From positions 1 to 36,324 of the forward strand of contig JAATFV010000160.1 in assembly GCA_015655015.1 (NCBI GenBank): DNA of 36,324 nt, written 5' to 3'. This DNA is from Chitinophagales bacterium. GTDB lineage: Bacteria > Bacteroidota > Bacteroidia > Chitinophagales > Chitinophagaceae. The notes beneath the pieces were generated by a model. The model did no database searches. It worked only from the letters and a program-made list of their open reading frames with translations, and was not told the origin of the DNA. The stretch's first letter is position 1, and the number at the start of each line of letters is the position of its first letter. Both the position numbers and the translations under genes were made by a program. Shown piece after piece: positions 8,735 through 16,668 of the stretch.

Positions 8735-10225
8735 TCAAAAGCCATAACCGACCCGGAATTTAAACGCGGGCGCCTTCGGGATCTGCTGATAACTCAGCGC
8801 ATCCCAGAGGAACTGCACTTTCATGCTCTTAACCAATTTAGTCTTCATGGGTACAATGCGGCTGACCCCGAACAAGGCGCTGGGTTGCCAGTCCCGCAGG
8901 GGAGCGAAATGTGTCAGGGAGGTAACAGGCTGCTGATAATTGTATTCAAAGCCTCCGCTGGCGTATATGTTTTTCTTTATCAGGAAGTCGGCAAAGCTCC
9001 GGATGCTGGCTCCCTGGCCGGTGACATGGATATGGCTGATATCCTGGCCCCATCCAATTTTATAGCTGGCTCCAATTCCGACCCGGTTATGATCATCCAG
9101 CTTATACCCAAGTGACAGTCCCAGATCGCTGGTCGCCGGGAAGAAATTCGTGCTCTGCACAGTCTGCAGATTTGTACCCCATTCAAATCGTTTGAAAAAG
9201 GACCGCGTCTTCTGCATATTGGGTGTAAAGTCCGGCATGTCGACATCGCCCCCGGCAGGATTGCCCATGGACGTGATCTTATCCTGTAGCTGCCCCGCCT
9301 GGTCAGCCGCCGAGGAAACATTGCCCTGTACCAACGATTGTACATTCGGGCCCGAGACGCCTGATTGCCCCTGGAAAGCTGCCAGGACCTGGTCCCTGGA
9401 AGGCATGCCCTGCCCTACTGCCCCGGCCCCTGTTGCAGGCGGACCGCCAGGAAGATTGAACAGGCTCGCCAGCATTGAGTTCTTGCTCATAAAGCTGGTG
9501 AAGGCGGGTACTTTATTTAAATACTGAAGGGCCGTCTTCATCATTTTGTCCGGATCGTTCAACATATCCTTGTATAGCTGCACCTGCTGACTGTAATAGA
9601 ATAGTTGTTGTTTATACCCGTTAAATGTATTGGTAATGCCCGCAGGAACCTGCGTATAATGGCTAAGGCATGTCTGAATCTGCTGCTTTCGCTGCTGGAG
9701 GAACTGGCTAAGCTGGTCGGCGTCCTGAAACTTCGCTTGCATCCCCTGCAATTTATCCAGGGAAGACTGGACATCGGCCGCCTGAACTTTTGAAGCATCC
9801 AGCAAGCCCGGATATTTCTTTAAAAAGGAAAGAGATGTTTGTAAGGAATCGACATTGGGAAGATAATCGCCGCTGGGAACACGCCGCCTGGCTGCCACGC
9901 CGGTATCGGATCTTAATTGCTGAAGCTTAGCCGCATATTGCTGCCGGATGTCGCCGGTAAAGAAGTTATTTGCTGCAGTGGTATCAATCCGGGATAATTT
10001 CTTTTTAAACCGCTCCTCCTGTTTACGCATCCTGGCCAGATATTTTTCCGTCTGATCCGTAAGCTGTTTGTCCAGATCGCTGGTCCTGTTATCTATCCTG
10101 CTTAAAAATTTCGAAGGAAAAGCAGCGATCTTACCGGTCGGGGAAACCGCATCGTCGTCCTGGCTAAAGGACACAAGAGGGATAAGGTATAATAATAGGA
10201 TTATACCGGATAAGGCATTTTTCAT
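8735..10225 (-). CDS. Exported coiled-coil protein with C-terminal outer-membrane beta-barrel-like region
   Basis: The 496-residue protein has a signal peptide (residues 1-21, ending VSFSQ). Residues about 40-235 are rich in Lys, Glu, Gln and Leu in a heptad-like pattern, predicted as coiled coil. Residues about 255-335 form a Gly/Pro/Gln-rich linker. Residues about 340-496 show short alternating strands (LGLSLGYKL, RVGIGASYKIGWG, IYASGGFEYNY) and a final RVGYGF, the C-terminal Phe being typical of outer-membrane barrels. It is the first gene of the putative Rhs operon, upstream of the DUF5977 protein. I do not recognise a named family. From architecture and position it may anchor or help export the large Rhs proteins, spanning the periplasm with the coiled coil and inserting the barrel in the outer membrane. 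That role is inference; the signal peptide and the two-part architecture are read from sequence. Confidence 0.75.
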   Translation of the reverse strand: MKNALSGIILLLYLIPLVSFSQDDDAVSPTGKIAAFPSKFLSRIDNRTSDLDKQLTDQTEKYLARMRKQEERFKKKLSRIDTTAANNFFTGDIRQQYAAKLQQLRSDTGVAARRRVPSGDYLPNVDSLQTSLSFLKKYPGLLDASKVQAADVQSSLDKLQGMQAKFQDADQLSQFLQQRKQQIQTCLSHYTQVPAGITNTFNGYKQQLFYYSQQVQLYKDMLNDPDKMMKTALQYLNKVPAFTSFMSKNSMLASLFNLPGGPPATGAGAVGQGMPSRDQVLAAFQGQSGVSGPNVQSLVQGNVSSAADQAGQLQDKITSMGNPAGGDVDMPDFTPNMQKTRSFFKRFEWGTNLQTVQSTNFFPATSDLGLSLGYKLDDHNRVGIGASYKIGWGQDISHIHVTGQGASIRSFADFLIKKNIYASGGFEYNYQQPVTSLTHFAPLRDWQPSALFGVSRIVPMKTKLVKSMKVQFLWDALSYQQIPKAPAFKFRVGYGF

Positions 10226-10458
10226 GCGGTTAAGGTTGATAGGCTAAAGTAAAATGGATTGCTTAGAAAGGTAGGATCAGATATCTAAATCTATGGAAAT
10301 TATTCAATACACACTCTATTATTCCCTATTAAATTATTCAACGAATTTAAAATACCGTAAATATACGCGGTCGGAATAGGATGTTTTAATGGTAACCGTT
10401 ATCATACCAGTACAAATAAAATCTACAACTTATTGATTTAAAATCGTAACGCAGCATG

Positions 10459-11310
10459 TTAATAAACCCGCACCCTCTCCTGCGAGATCGTATGCGCACT
10501 GAAATAGCCCAATGCCCCATTGCTGATATTGGAAATGGGATTGGCCGGCGTGGCTGACTGAAAGCTGTTATTCCCCGTCACCGGGATCAGCGTATTGAAA
10601 TAGTCAAAAACAGGCTTATCTATACAATACATTTTCAGCAGCATCGTATCTCCCCGCTGCAGGTAAGAGCTGTCATTGAAAAGAGGCTGCTGAATATACC
10701 TCCCATCGGAAAGCCGGTCTTCAAAAACAAAAACATTGGGGATCAGCCTGCCATTGCTATATTCCGTGAACTGATAATAATTTCCCAATCCCGGGGGATC
10801 CTGAAAATTCACTATCGCATTGATAGACTGCTTATTATTAAAATCCGTATTCCGGGAGAAAGTGATGGAGTCCATCGGCACCGGAACAGGCATGGTGGAG
10901 CTGGCCCGGTACTCCTTGCCTTCCGCAACCACCCGTAAATTATAAATATGGCCGGGTATTCCGCTATAGCTACGCGTTGTATAAGTCCCGGGAGCCGATT
11001 CGATCAGAGCAGTAGTGACTCCCGTAACGCTATCGGTGACCTGCACCGTTGCCCCGGTAACGGGTGGGAAGATATTATCGGCGCTAAAATTTACAGTCCT
11101 GGAGATCTTTACGGTACAAGGCTCGTTCCGGTTGATGACTTCCCCTTCGATGACGATCTGAGAAGGGGCATTATTCAGATCCAGCTGCACCACCTTTTTA
11201 CAGGCCAGTCCGGCCAGCAGTACCAGCACGGGAAGAGCTGCCGCGAGCAACTTCCCCGGATCATTCCACCGCGAAAGAGCTCCTTCCCCTGGATCTTGTT
11301 TCGGTAACAT
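10459..11310 (-). CDS. DUF4249 family lipoprotein
   Basis: The 283-residue protein has a hydrophobic segment ending LLAGLACKK, a lipobox-like site with Cys at about residue 37, so it is probably an outer-membrane lipoprotein. It then shows the DUF4249 pattern: IVIEGEVINRNEPCTVKISRT, an Ig-like beta domain with GATVQVTD and GTYTTRSYSGIPGHIYNL, and YYQFTEY farther on. The N-terminal extension before the hydrophobic segment (about 20 residues) is unusual, but no other ATG is available. The gene starts 4 bp after the TonB-dependent receptor stop, so the two are translationally linked. DUF4249 proteins commonly accompany such receptors and may act as surface partners; the ligand is not known. Confidence 0.88.
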   Translation of the reverse strand: MLPKQDPGEGALSRWNDPGKLLAAALPVLVLLAGLACKKVVQLDLNNAPSQIVIEGEVINRNEPCTVKISRTVNFSADNIFPPVTGATVQVTDSVTGVTTALIESAPGTYTTRSYSGIPGHIYNLRVVAEGKEYRASSTMPVPVPMDSITFSRNTDFNNKQSINAIVNFQDPPGLGNYYQFTEYSNGRLIPNVFVFEDRLSDGRYIQQPLFNDSSYLQRGDTMLLKMYCIDKPVFDYFNTLIPVTGNNSFQSATPANPISNISNGALGYFSAHTISQERVRVY

Positions 11311-11314
11311 GGGC

Positions 11315-13636
11315 TTAAAATTTAAAATTATAGGTCACGGAAGGGATGAACCGGAACAGGGCATATTGCAGGGCCTGGGTCTTGCTCAGGTCATCGGGAT
11401 CATTCTGAAATACAATGCTGTAGGCATTTTCTCTCCCGTACAGGTTGTAGACGGAAAAGGTCCAGCTGCTTTCAAACCGGCGTTTTTTCTTTCCCTGCAG
11501 CGTGGCCGCGACATCCATCCGATGGTAGGCCGGCATCCGGTAACCATTTCTTTCTGTATAATAGAAAGCCGTCTGGCCATACACCTGGTACTTTGCGCTG
11601 GGGAAGGTTACGGCATTACCGGTATAATAGATCCAGGTGGCGGAGAGGGTCCATTTCCTGCCCGCCTGATAGATCCCTACCAGGGAAATATCATGGGTCC
11701 TGTCCTGTTTGGCAGGATACCAGCTATTCCCATTGACCCCATCGATCTTCAGCTCGGTTCGGGAAAGGGTATAACTCACCCAGCCGGTAAATTTTCCCGC
11801 CTTCTTTTTAAAGAACAGCTCCCATCCATACGCACGGCCCCTCCCATACAGCAGCTGCGACTCCACATTCTCATTCGCTACCAGCTGCGCGCCGTTCTTA
11901 TAATCGATCTGGTGCTGCATATTCTTGTAATACACCTCCGAAGAGAATTCGTATTGATTGTCCCTGAAATTCCGGTAATAACCCAGCGCTGCCTGGTCGG
12001 CTGTTTCCGGTTTCACATTATTACTGCTGGGTATCCACAGGTCCGTCGGGTTGGCTGATGTGGAATTGGACAGCAGGTGCAGCGACTGTATATTACGGGT
12101 ATAGGATACTTTCACGGAGCTTTCGTCATTCACCTGGAAACTGGTAGAAATACGGGGCTCCGGGTTAAGGTAAGTCTTTACGAATTGCCCCGAACGATAG
12201 TGAGCCGTGTCGATCGTATTCCCCGCGGTGTCATAGGTATAAAAATCCCCGCCTCCCAATACCGAGAAAGCGGTCGCCCTTAACCCATAATTAAAATGGA
12301 TCTTTTCCGCCGGCGACCATTCATGTGAAATATAAACGGCGCTCTCCAGGCTGCGTTTGCTCTGCAGTGTCAACGAATTATAGCTGGACGTATTGGACGC
12401 GGAGATAACACCCGGGGAGATCGTATGATGCGTAACGGTAAAGCCGAAGTTGATCTTACTGTCAGCATTTAGAAAATATTGTAAATCCTCCTTCAGATCG
12501 AGATCCCGGATCTTCGAAGTGATATTGATATCGTTGTTGGCGGAGTTGATCCGGATCTTATAGCTATAATTACTATAGATCAGGGAGGTGTTAGAAAAAA
12601 GGCGGCTGTTGTAGACATGGTTCCATCGGACGGTACCCGTGGCATTTCCATAATCGATGCCAAACGTCTTTCCGAAACCCAGGTTATCCCGACCGAAATA
12701 ACCGGAGAGATATACCCGGTTCTTTTCATCGAACTTATAGTTGGCCTTCACGTTCAGGTCATAGAAATAAAGACTGTTATCGTTGACCGAGGAGTCCCGG
12801 GAAAGCTTGAGGAACAGGTCGGCATAGGTCCTCCTCGCGCTGATAGAAAAACTACCTTTGTCTTTCACAACCGGCCCTTCGGCATTGAGCCGGGAAGAAA
12901 TAAGGCCGATGCCTCCTCCCACATGATAGTCCTTATTATTCCCATCATTCATTTTAATATCGATCACCGAAGAAAGACGGCCGCCGTATTCGGCAGGCAT
13001 CCCTCCTTTATAAACGGTAATATCCTTAATGGCATCCGAATTAAAAGTGGAGAAAAATCCCAGGAGGTGGGAGGGGTTGTACACCGTGGCTTCATCGAGC
13101 AGGATCAGGTTCTGGTCGGCTCCCCCGCCCCGGACAAAAAAACCGCTGTTGCCATCCCCCGCAAATTGGATGCCTGGCAGCAGCTGGATCGTCTTCAGCA
13201 CATCTTTTTCCCCGAACAGGACGGGAATATTCCGGATCTCCCGGGTCGTCAGCTTCTGAACGCCCATCAGGGGTTTGCTGACGTTTTCATTTCTTTTGAT
13301 GGCAGGAACAAACACCTCTGTCAGCAGGGTAGTTTCGGCTCCCAGTTCGACAGGCAGCAGGATATTCTTATTCAATTCGACCCTGAGCGTATCGGATTCA
13401 TATCCGGTGAAGCTTATGATTAAAGTGTAGTTGCCCGGCAGGGCGGTAATGGAATAAAACCCATAAGAATTACTGCTAATGCCCGAACGGGGCACCTCCA
13501 GTAAGCTGACAGTAGCGCCGATAAGGACTTCCCCGGTCTGCCTGTCGCGGATCGTGCCGTTGACGGAGTACTTTTGCTGGGCCTCACTGCGAAAGAACAG
13601 GAAAGAAAACAGACAAATGCAAAAGGACCTCCCCAT
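11315..13636 (-). CDS. TonB-dependent receptor with N-terminal carboxypeptidase-like domain
   Basis: From the ATG at 13636 the protein is 773 residues with a signal peptide (MGRSFCICLFSFLFFRSEA). A carboxypeptidase-D-like beta domain follows (NGTIRDRQTGEVLIGATVSL, GFYSITALPGNYTLIISFTG). The plug domain includes FVRGGGADQNLILLDEATV and GGMPAEYGGRLSSVIDIK. The rest is a 22-strand-type barrel ending VTYNFKF. The frame extends upstream to 13744, but that part (poly-purine, charged) would bury the signal peptide, so the later ATG is preferred. Another ATG lies at 13651. The protein imports an unknown substrate across the outer membrane using TonB energy. It lacks a SusD partner and has the DUF4249 lipoprotein instead, which argues against a standard glycan SusCD system. 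Confidence 0.92.
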   Translation of the reverse strand: MGRSFCICLFSFLFFRSEAQQKYSVNGTIRDRQTGEVLIGATVSLLEVPRSGISSNSYGFYSITALPGNYTLIISFTGYESDTLRVELNKNILLPVELGAETTLLTEVFVPAIKRNENVSKPLMGVQKLTTREIRNIPVLFGEKDVLKTIQLLPGIQFAGDGNSGFFVRGGGADQNLILLDEATVYNPSHLLGFFSTFNSDAIKDITVYKGGMPAEYGGRLSSVIDIKMNDGNNKDYHVGGGIGLISSRLNAEGPVVKDKGSFSISARRTYADLFLKLSRDSSVNDNSLYFYDLNVKANYKFDEKNRVYLSGYFGRDNLGFGKTFGIDYGNATGTVRWNHVYNSRLFSNTSLIYSNYSYKIRINSANNDINITSKIRDLDLKEDLQYFLNADSKINFGFTVTHHTISPGVISASNTSSYNSLTLQSKRSLESAVYISHEWSPAEKIHFNYGLRATAFSVLGGGDFYTYDTAGNTIDTAHYRSGQFVKTYLNPEPRISTSFQVNDESSVKVSYTRNIQSLHLLSNSTSANPTDLWIPSSNNVKPETADQAALGYYRNFRDNQYEFSSEVYYKNMQHQIDYKNGAQLVANENVESQLLYGRGRAYGWELFFKKKAGKFTGWVSYTLSRTELKIDGVNGNSWYPAKQDRTHDISLVGIYQAGRKWTLSATWIYYTGNAVTFPSAKYQVYGQTAFYYTERNGYRMPAYHRMDVAATLQGKKKRRFESSWTFSVYNLYGRENAYSIVFQNDPDDLSKTQALQYALFRFIPSVTYNFKF

Positions 13637-13655
13637 CCACGACCTCCCCATCCAC
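13626..13655. repeat. Perfect 15-bp tandem repeat at the receptor start
   Basis: GACCTCCCCATCCAC occurs twice head to tail. On the minus strand each copy contains an ATG preceded by a GGGGAGG-like purine stretch, so the duplication gives two in-frame start codons (13651 and 13636) for the TonB-dependent receptor. Confidence 0.8.
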
Positions 13656-13755
13656 CGCCTCACCTCCCCCCGTTCTCTCCATCCACATGGGAGAACGCTG
13701 CCGCCTGCGGAGAAAATCGCGCAACCAGGGGGATGATGTGACATTGACAGGCTTA

Positions 13756-14418
13756 TTATGTAAATAATTCGTCCAGTGACGGATCCGTATAATCGGCAAT
13801 ATAGCTGACTATGTTCGGATAATTACGAAATTCTTCTTTGGCATGCATGGTCGTCACCACCACGCAATTCATACCGGCATTCAGGGCAGCCTCCACCCCT
13901 TTGGGAGCATCTTCAAAAACGAGGCAGGACTCCGGGGCTGCGCCCAGCTGGGCGGCTGCTTTCAGGAAAACTTCCGGATGGGGCTTGCTGACGGCCACAT
14001 CGTCGGCGCTGACGATCGTCTTAAAATAGTGCCGGATCGACAGGTTGTCCAGGATATAGTCGATATTAAAGGGGATGGCCGCCGAGCCGATGGCCATAAG
14101 GATCTTGTTCTTCTCAGCCTTTTCCAGGAAGGCAGGCAGGCCGGCTATCAATTCGAGATGGGGCCTGAACTCCTGCTGGTATCTTTTTTCTTTTTCCAGC
14201 GAGATGGCATCGGCCTGCGCTTTGGTAAAATGTCCCTTGCCGAATACCCGGTCCAGCAGCTCTTCATTTTTCCCATACATATGACTTCTCACTTCTTCCA
14301 GGGAGAGCCCTGCCTGCAGCTCCTCATTCAGGGTACGGAACCAGGCTTTAAGATGAAAGGGCATATCATTGATCATCGTTCCGTTGAGGTCGAAAATAAA
14401 AGCGTTTGGTTTAGCCAT
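13756..14418 (-). CDS. HAD-superfamily protein of the beta-phosphoglucomutase-like group, altered motif I
   Basis: From the ATG at 14418 the protein is 220 residues. Motif I reads FDLNGTMIND with Asp10 as nucleophile, but Asn12 where most family members have the general acid/base Asp. A helical cap follows (about 20-90). Motif II is the Ser in MAIGSAA. Motif III is the Lys in VAVSKPHPEVFL, and motif IV is VFEDAPKGVEAALNAGM. The family includes sugar-phosphate phosphatases and phosphomutases. The Asn replacement may reduce ordinary phosphatase activity. The upstream in-frame extension to 14466 is rejected because it precedes the normal family start. It lies upstream of the receptor (119 bp gap) and diverges from the Gfo/Idh gene, sharing a 65-bp promoter region. 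The substrate cannot be assigned. Confidence 0.9.
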   Translation of the reverse strand: MAKPNAFIFDLNGTMINDMPFHLKAWFRTLNEELQAGLSLEEVRSHMYGKNEELLDRVFGKGHFTKAQADAISLEKEKRYQQEFRPHLELIAGLPAFLEKAEKNKILMAIGSAAIPFNIDYILDNLSIRHYFKTIVSADDVAVSKPHPEVFLKAAAQLGAAPESCLVFEDAPKGVEAALNAGMNCVVVTTMHAKEEFRNYPNIVSYIADYTDPSLDELFT

Positions 14419-14483
14419 TTCGGAGGGTGATTTTTTTTGGCGAAGATAAGGAAACCAGCTTCCCACACCTTAAATTCGTGGAT

Positions 14484-15464
14484 ATGAAAAATTACAGGTG
14501 GGGTATCATCGGCCCCGGGAAGATTGCCGCTAAATTTGCCGTCGCGCTGCCCCTGGCAGGACGGGCCAGCCTGGGAGCCGTTGCATCCCGGGATGAGGAC
14601 CGGGCAAAGGAGTTTGCCGGGAAATCCGGGGCAGCCCGTTATTATACCCGTTATGAAGAGCTGGCGGCCGATCCGGACATCGACGCTGTGTATATTGCTA
14701 CCCCGCACGGATTTCATGCAGAACATGCCATTTTATGCCTGCAGCACGGAAAAGCCGTATTATGCGAAAAGCCGATGGCCCTTTCCGCCCGGCAGGTAGA
14801 GAAGATGATAGCAGCCGCCCGGGATAACAAGGCTTTTCTTATGGAGGCGATGTGGACCCGGTTCTTACCGGTCATTGAAAAGGTATTGGAGCTCATCCGC
14901 GACGGACGGCTGGGAACCGTAAAACAGGTAAGGGGCGATTTTGGATTTTATGCATCTTTCAATCCCGCCGGAAGACTCTACGATCTCCGGCTGGGGGGAG
15001 GATCCCTGCTGGATATCGGCATCTATCCCCTGTTCCTCTGCCTGCTGCTCCTGGGCGAGCCTGACTCCATCCACGCGGCAGGTCATCTCTCCCCTACAGG
15101 CTCCGATGAGACCTGCCAGGCTATTCTGTCTTACCGGGACGGCCGCTCCGCCCTGATCAGCTCCACCCTGGCTTGCCAGACAGCTATAACAGCCGAGATT
15201 AACGGAACGGAAGGGATGATCCAACTACCCACACCCTGGTATAAAAATGACAAACTTACCCTGGTTCGTCCCGGGGAAGAGCCTCAGCTCATTTCCGTAG
15301 AGCCTATGGTCAATGGCTTTGAATACCAGATCCGGGAAGTAACAGCTTGCCTGGATAAAGGATTGCTGGAAAGTCCCCTGCATTCTCATACGGACAGTCT
15401 GAGACTCAGCAGGACGATGGATGTCATCCGCGGGCAGCTGGGAGTGAAATATCCGGAGGAGTAA
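14484..15464 (+). CDS. Gfo/Idh/MocA family NAD(P)-dependent oxidoreductase
   Basis: Starting at the ATG at 14484 gives 326 residues with the Rossmann motif almost at the N-terminus (WGIIGPGKIAAKFA). The dinucleotide-domain region includes VYIATPHGFHAEHA and the catalytic EKPMAL motif (Lys). The second domain includes RGDFGFYA and GGGSLLDIGIYPLFL. Length and motifs match the dihydrodiol/xylose dehydrogenase-like branch. It likely oxidises or reduces a sugar or cyclic polyol in the cytoplasm; the substrate is unknown. It is transcribed divergently from the HAD gene and converges on the GntR regulator, with only 10 bp between the two stop codons. The earlier in-frame ATG (14427) overlaps the HAD gene and is less likely. 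Confidence 0.93.
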   Translation: MKNYRWGIIGPGKIAAKFAVALPLAGRASLGAVASRDEDRAKEFAGKSGAARYYTRYEELAADPDIDAVYIATPHGFHAEHAILCLQHGKAVLCEKPMALSARQVEKMIAAARDNKAFLMEAMWTRFLPVIEKVLELIRDGRLGTVKQVRGDFGFYASFNPAGRLYDLRLGGGSLLDIGIYPLFLCLLLLGEPDSIHAAGHLSPTGSDETCQAILSYRDGRSALISSTLACQTAITAEINGTEGMIQLPTPWYKNDKLTLVRPGEEPQLISVEPMVNGFEYQIREVTACLDKGLLESPLHSHTDSLRLSRTMDVIRGQLGVKYPEE

Positions 15465-15474
15465 ATATCCCGTC

Positions 15475-16506
15475 CTACAACGAATTCCTCAACGTCAGAT
15501 AAAAAGGAACCTCCTCCTGCCGCCGGGCATTGTCCAGCACCATCTGCGCAGCCATCGCCCCCATCTGCTGAAAATCCGTCGAAACGGTAGTGATGCCATT
15601 GAGAATGATCTTTTTCAAGGGCGTATCATTGTAGGAAATAACACCCACCTGCCGGCCCAATTCCAGTTTCAGAGAGATGATCCGCTCGATCAGGACCACG
15701 AGGTCTTCCTCCATAAGATTGATATACACCTCTCCCTCATGAATAGGCTCTTCCGCAATATTGTTCACCACCTTGAAGGTGAAGGCATATTCCTGGCAGA
15801 AGCGGTTGACACCTTTCAGGATCGCCATCGGATAATAAGTATAAGCGGGAAAGATTACCTTGATCGTATTGTATTTGCTCAGAGGCTCCCTCGCTTTTTC
15901 CAGCGCGCTATAAATATCCTGCTCGAAGTTCTCATAGACAGCCGCATATTCTCCTTCGATGCCCGGTATCTTCTTATCCAGCAGGACCAGCTTTTCCCGG
16001 GGAATGGAATTGATGATCTCCGGGGCATACTCCTCCCCTTCCAGGAATTGCGGAATGATCACGTAATGGGAATAATCTTCCTTCCTGTCCGTCAACAGTT
16101 TCCGGAACAAGCCAAGATCATTGTTGTAGATATAAAAATCTACGACCACATACTCTCCCAATGCGGAAATAAAGGCGTCATAGATGATCTTCTTGTGGGC
16201 GCTCAGCTTATTGAATAGCAAAAATATCTTCAGCGTCTGCCTGAATTCGGCATTCTGTATAAAATAGCCCTTACCGGGCACGGAACCCAGCACCCCCATT
16301 TTTTTCAGGTATTTATATCCTTTTTCGGCAGTGTCCCGGGAGATATCCAGCTCAAAGCTCAGCTCATTGATGGAAGGCATCAGATCGTTCTTTTTGACCT
16401 TCCCCATCTCGATCGCTTTTAAGATCGAATTAGTCAGCTGCAGGTATTTAGGCGTGGCGGCAAACTCATCCACGCGGATCCAGTCGAATATATTGTGGTG
16501 CTTCAT
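15475..16506 (-). CDS. GntR-type transcriptional regulator with periplasmic-binding-protein-like effector domain
   Basis: From the ATG at 16506 the protein is 343 residues. Residues about 15-80 form a GntR winged helix (YLQLTNSILKAIEMGKV, LMPSINELSFELDISRDTAE, YLKKMGVLGSVPGKGYFI). The remaining about 250 residues look like a LacI-type sugar-binding domain, shown by VGVISYNDTPLKKIILNG and TTVSTDFQQMGAMAAQMVL near the end. Such regulators bind a sugar or sugar phosphate and release DNA. The upstream extension to 16575 is rejected because it is mostly encoded by the AT-rich leader. Candidate targets are the adjacent Gfo/Idh gene and, as inference only, the rhamnose operon 5 kb away, which has no regulator of its own in the window. 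Confidence 0.9.
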   Translation of the reverse strand: MKHHNIFDWIRVDEFAATPKYLQLTNSILKAIEMGKVKKNDLMPSINELSFELDISRDTAEKGYKYLKKMGVLGSVPGKGYFIQNAEFRQTLKIFLLFNKLSAHKKIIYDAFISALGEYVVVDFYIYNNDLGLFRKLLTDRKEDYSHYVIIPQFLEGEEYAPEIINSIPREKLVLLDKKIPGIEGEYAAVYENFEQDIYSALEKAREPLSKYNTIKVIFPAYTYYPMAILKGVNRFCQEYAFTFKVVNNIAEEPIHEGEVYINLMEEDLVVLIERIISLKLELGRQVGVISYNDTPLKKIILNGITTVSTDFQQMGAMAAQMVLDNARRQEEVPFYLTLRNSL

Positions 16507-16524
16507 TTTGCACGTGCGTTTTAT

Positions 16525-16666
16525 TTTGAATTTTATATTTTGAATTCCCCTCTTCGCACATAATGTCAATATCAACCCTTCAAAATATTGCTAAATTCTT
16601 ACTATCCTGCTCAAAATAACAATAAGTTCCCTGTTCCAATCCAAAATTAAAAATATAAAATTCAAA
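16525..16666. repeat. 17-bp perfect inverted repeat bracketing the GntR upstream region
   Basis: TTTGAATTTTATATTTT at 16525-16541 recurs as its exact reverse complement at 16650-16666, 108 bp apart, within the 162-bp gap upstream of the GntR gene. A second partial direct copy (ATTTTGAATT) overlaps the left arm. The sequence is AT-rich, so chance or low-complexity drift is possible, but the arms flank the regulator's own promoter region. Confidence 0.5.
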
Positions 16667-16668
16667 TG

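Noticed and set aside
10226..10458. Possible terminator or promoter in the gap before the coiled-coil/barrel gene
   Set aside because: The 233-bp gap is AT-rich, but I found no convincing hairpin with U-run and no box matching TAnnTTTG on the minus strand.
13637..13744. Upstream extension of the TonB-dependent receptor to 13744
   Set aside because: It would place about 36 charged and Gly-rich residues before a clear signal peptide; the ATG at 13636 gives a normal exported protein.
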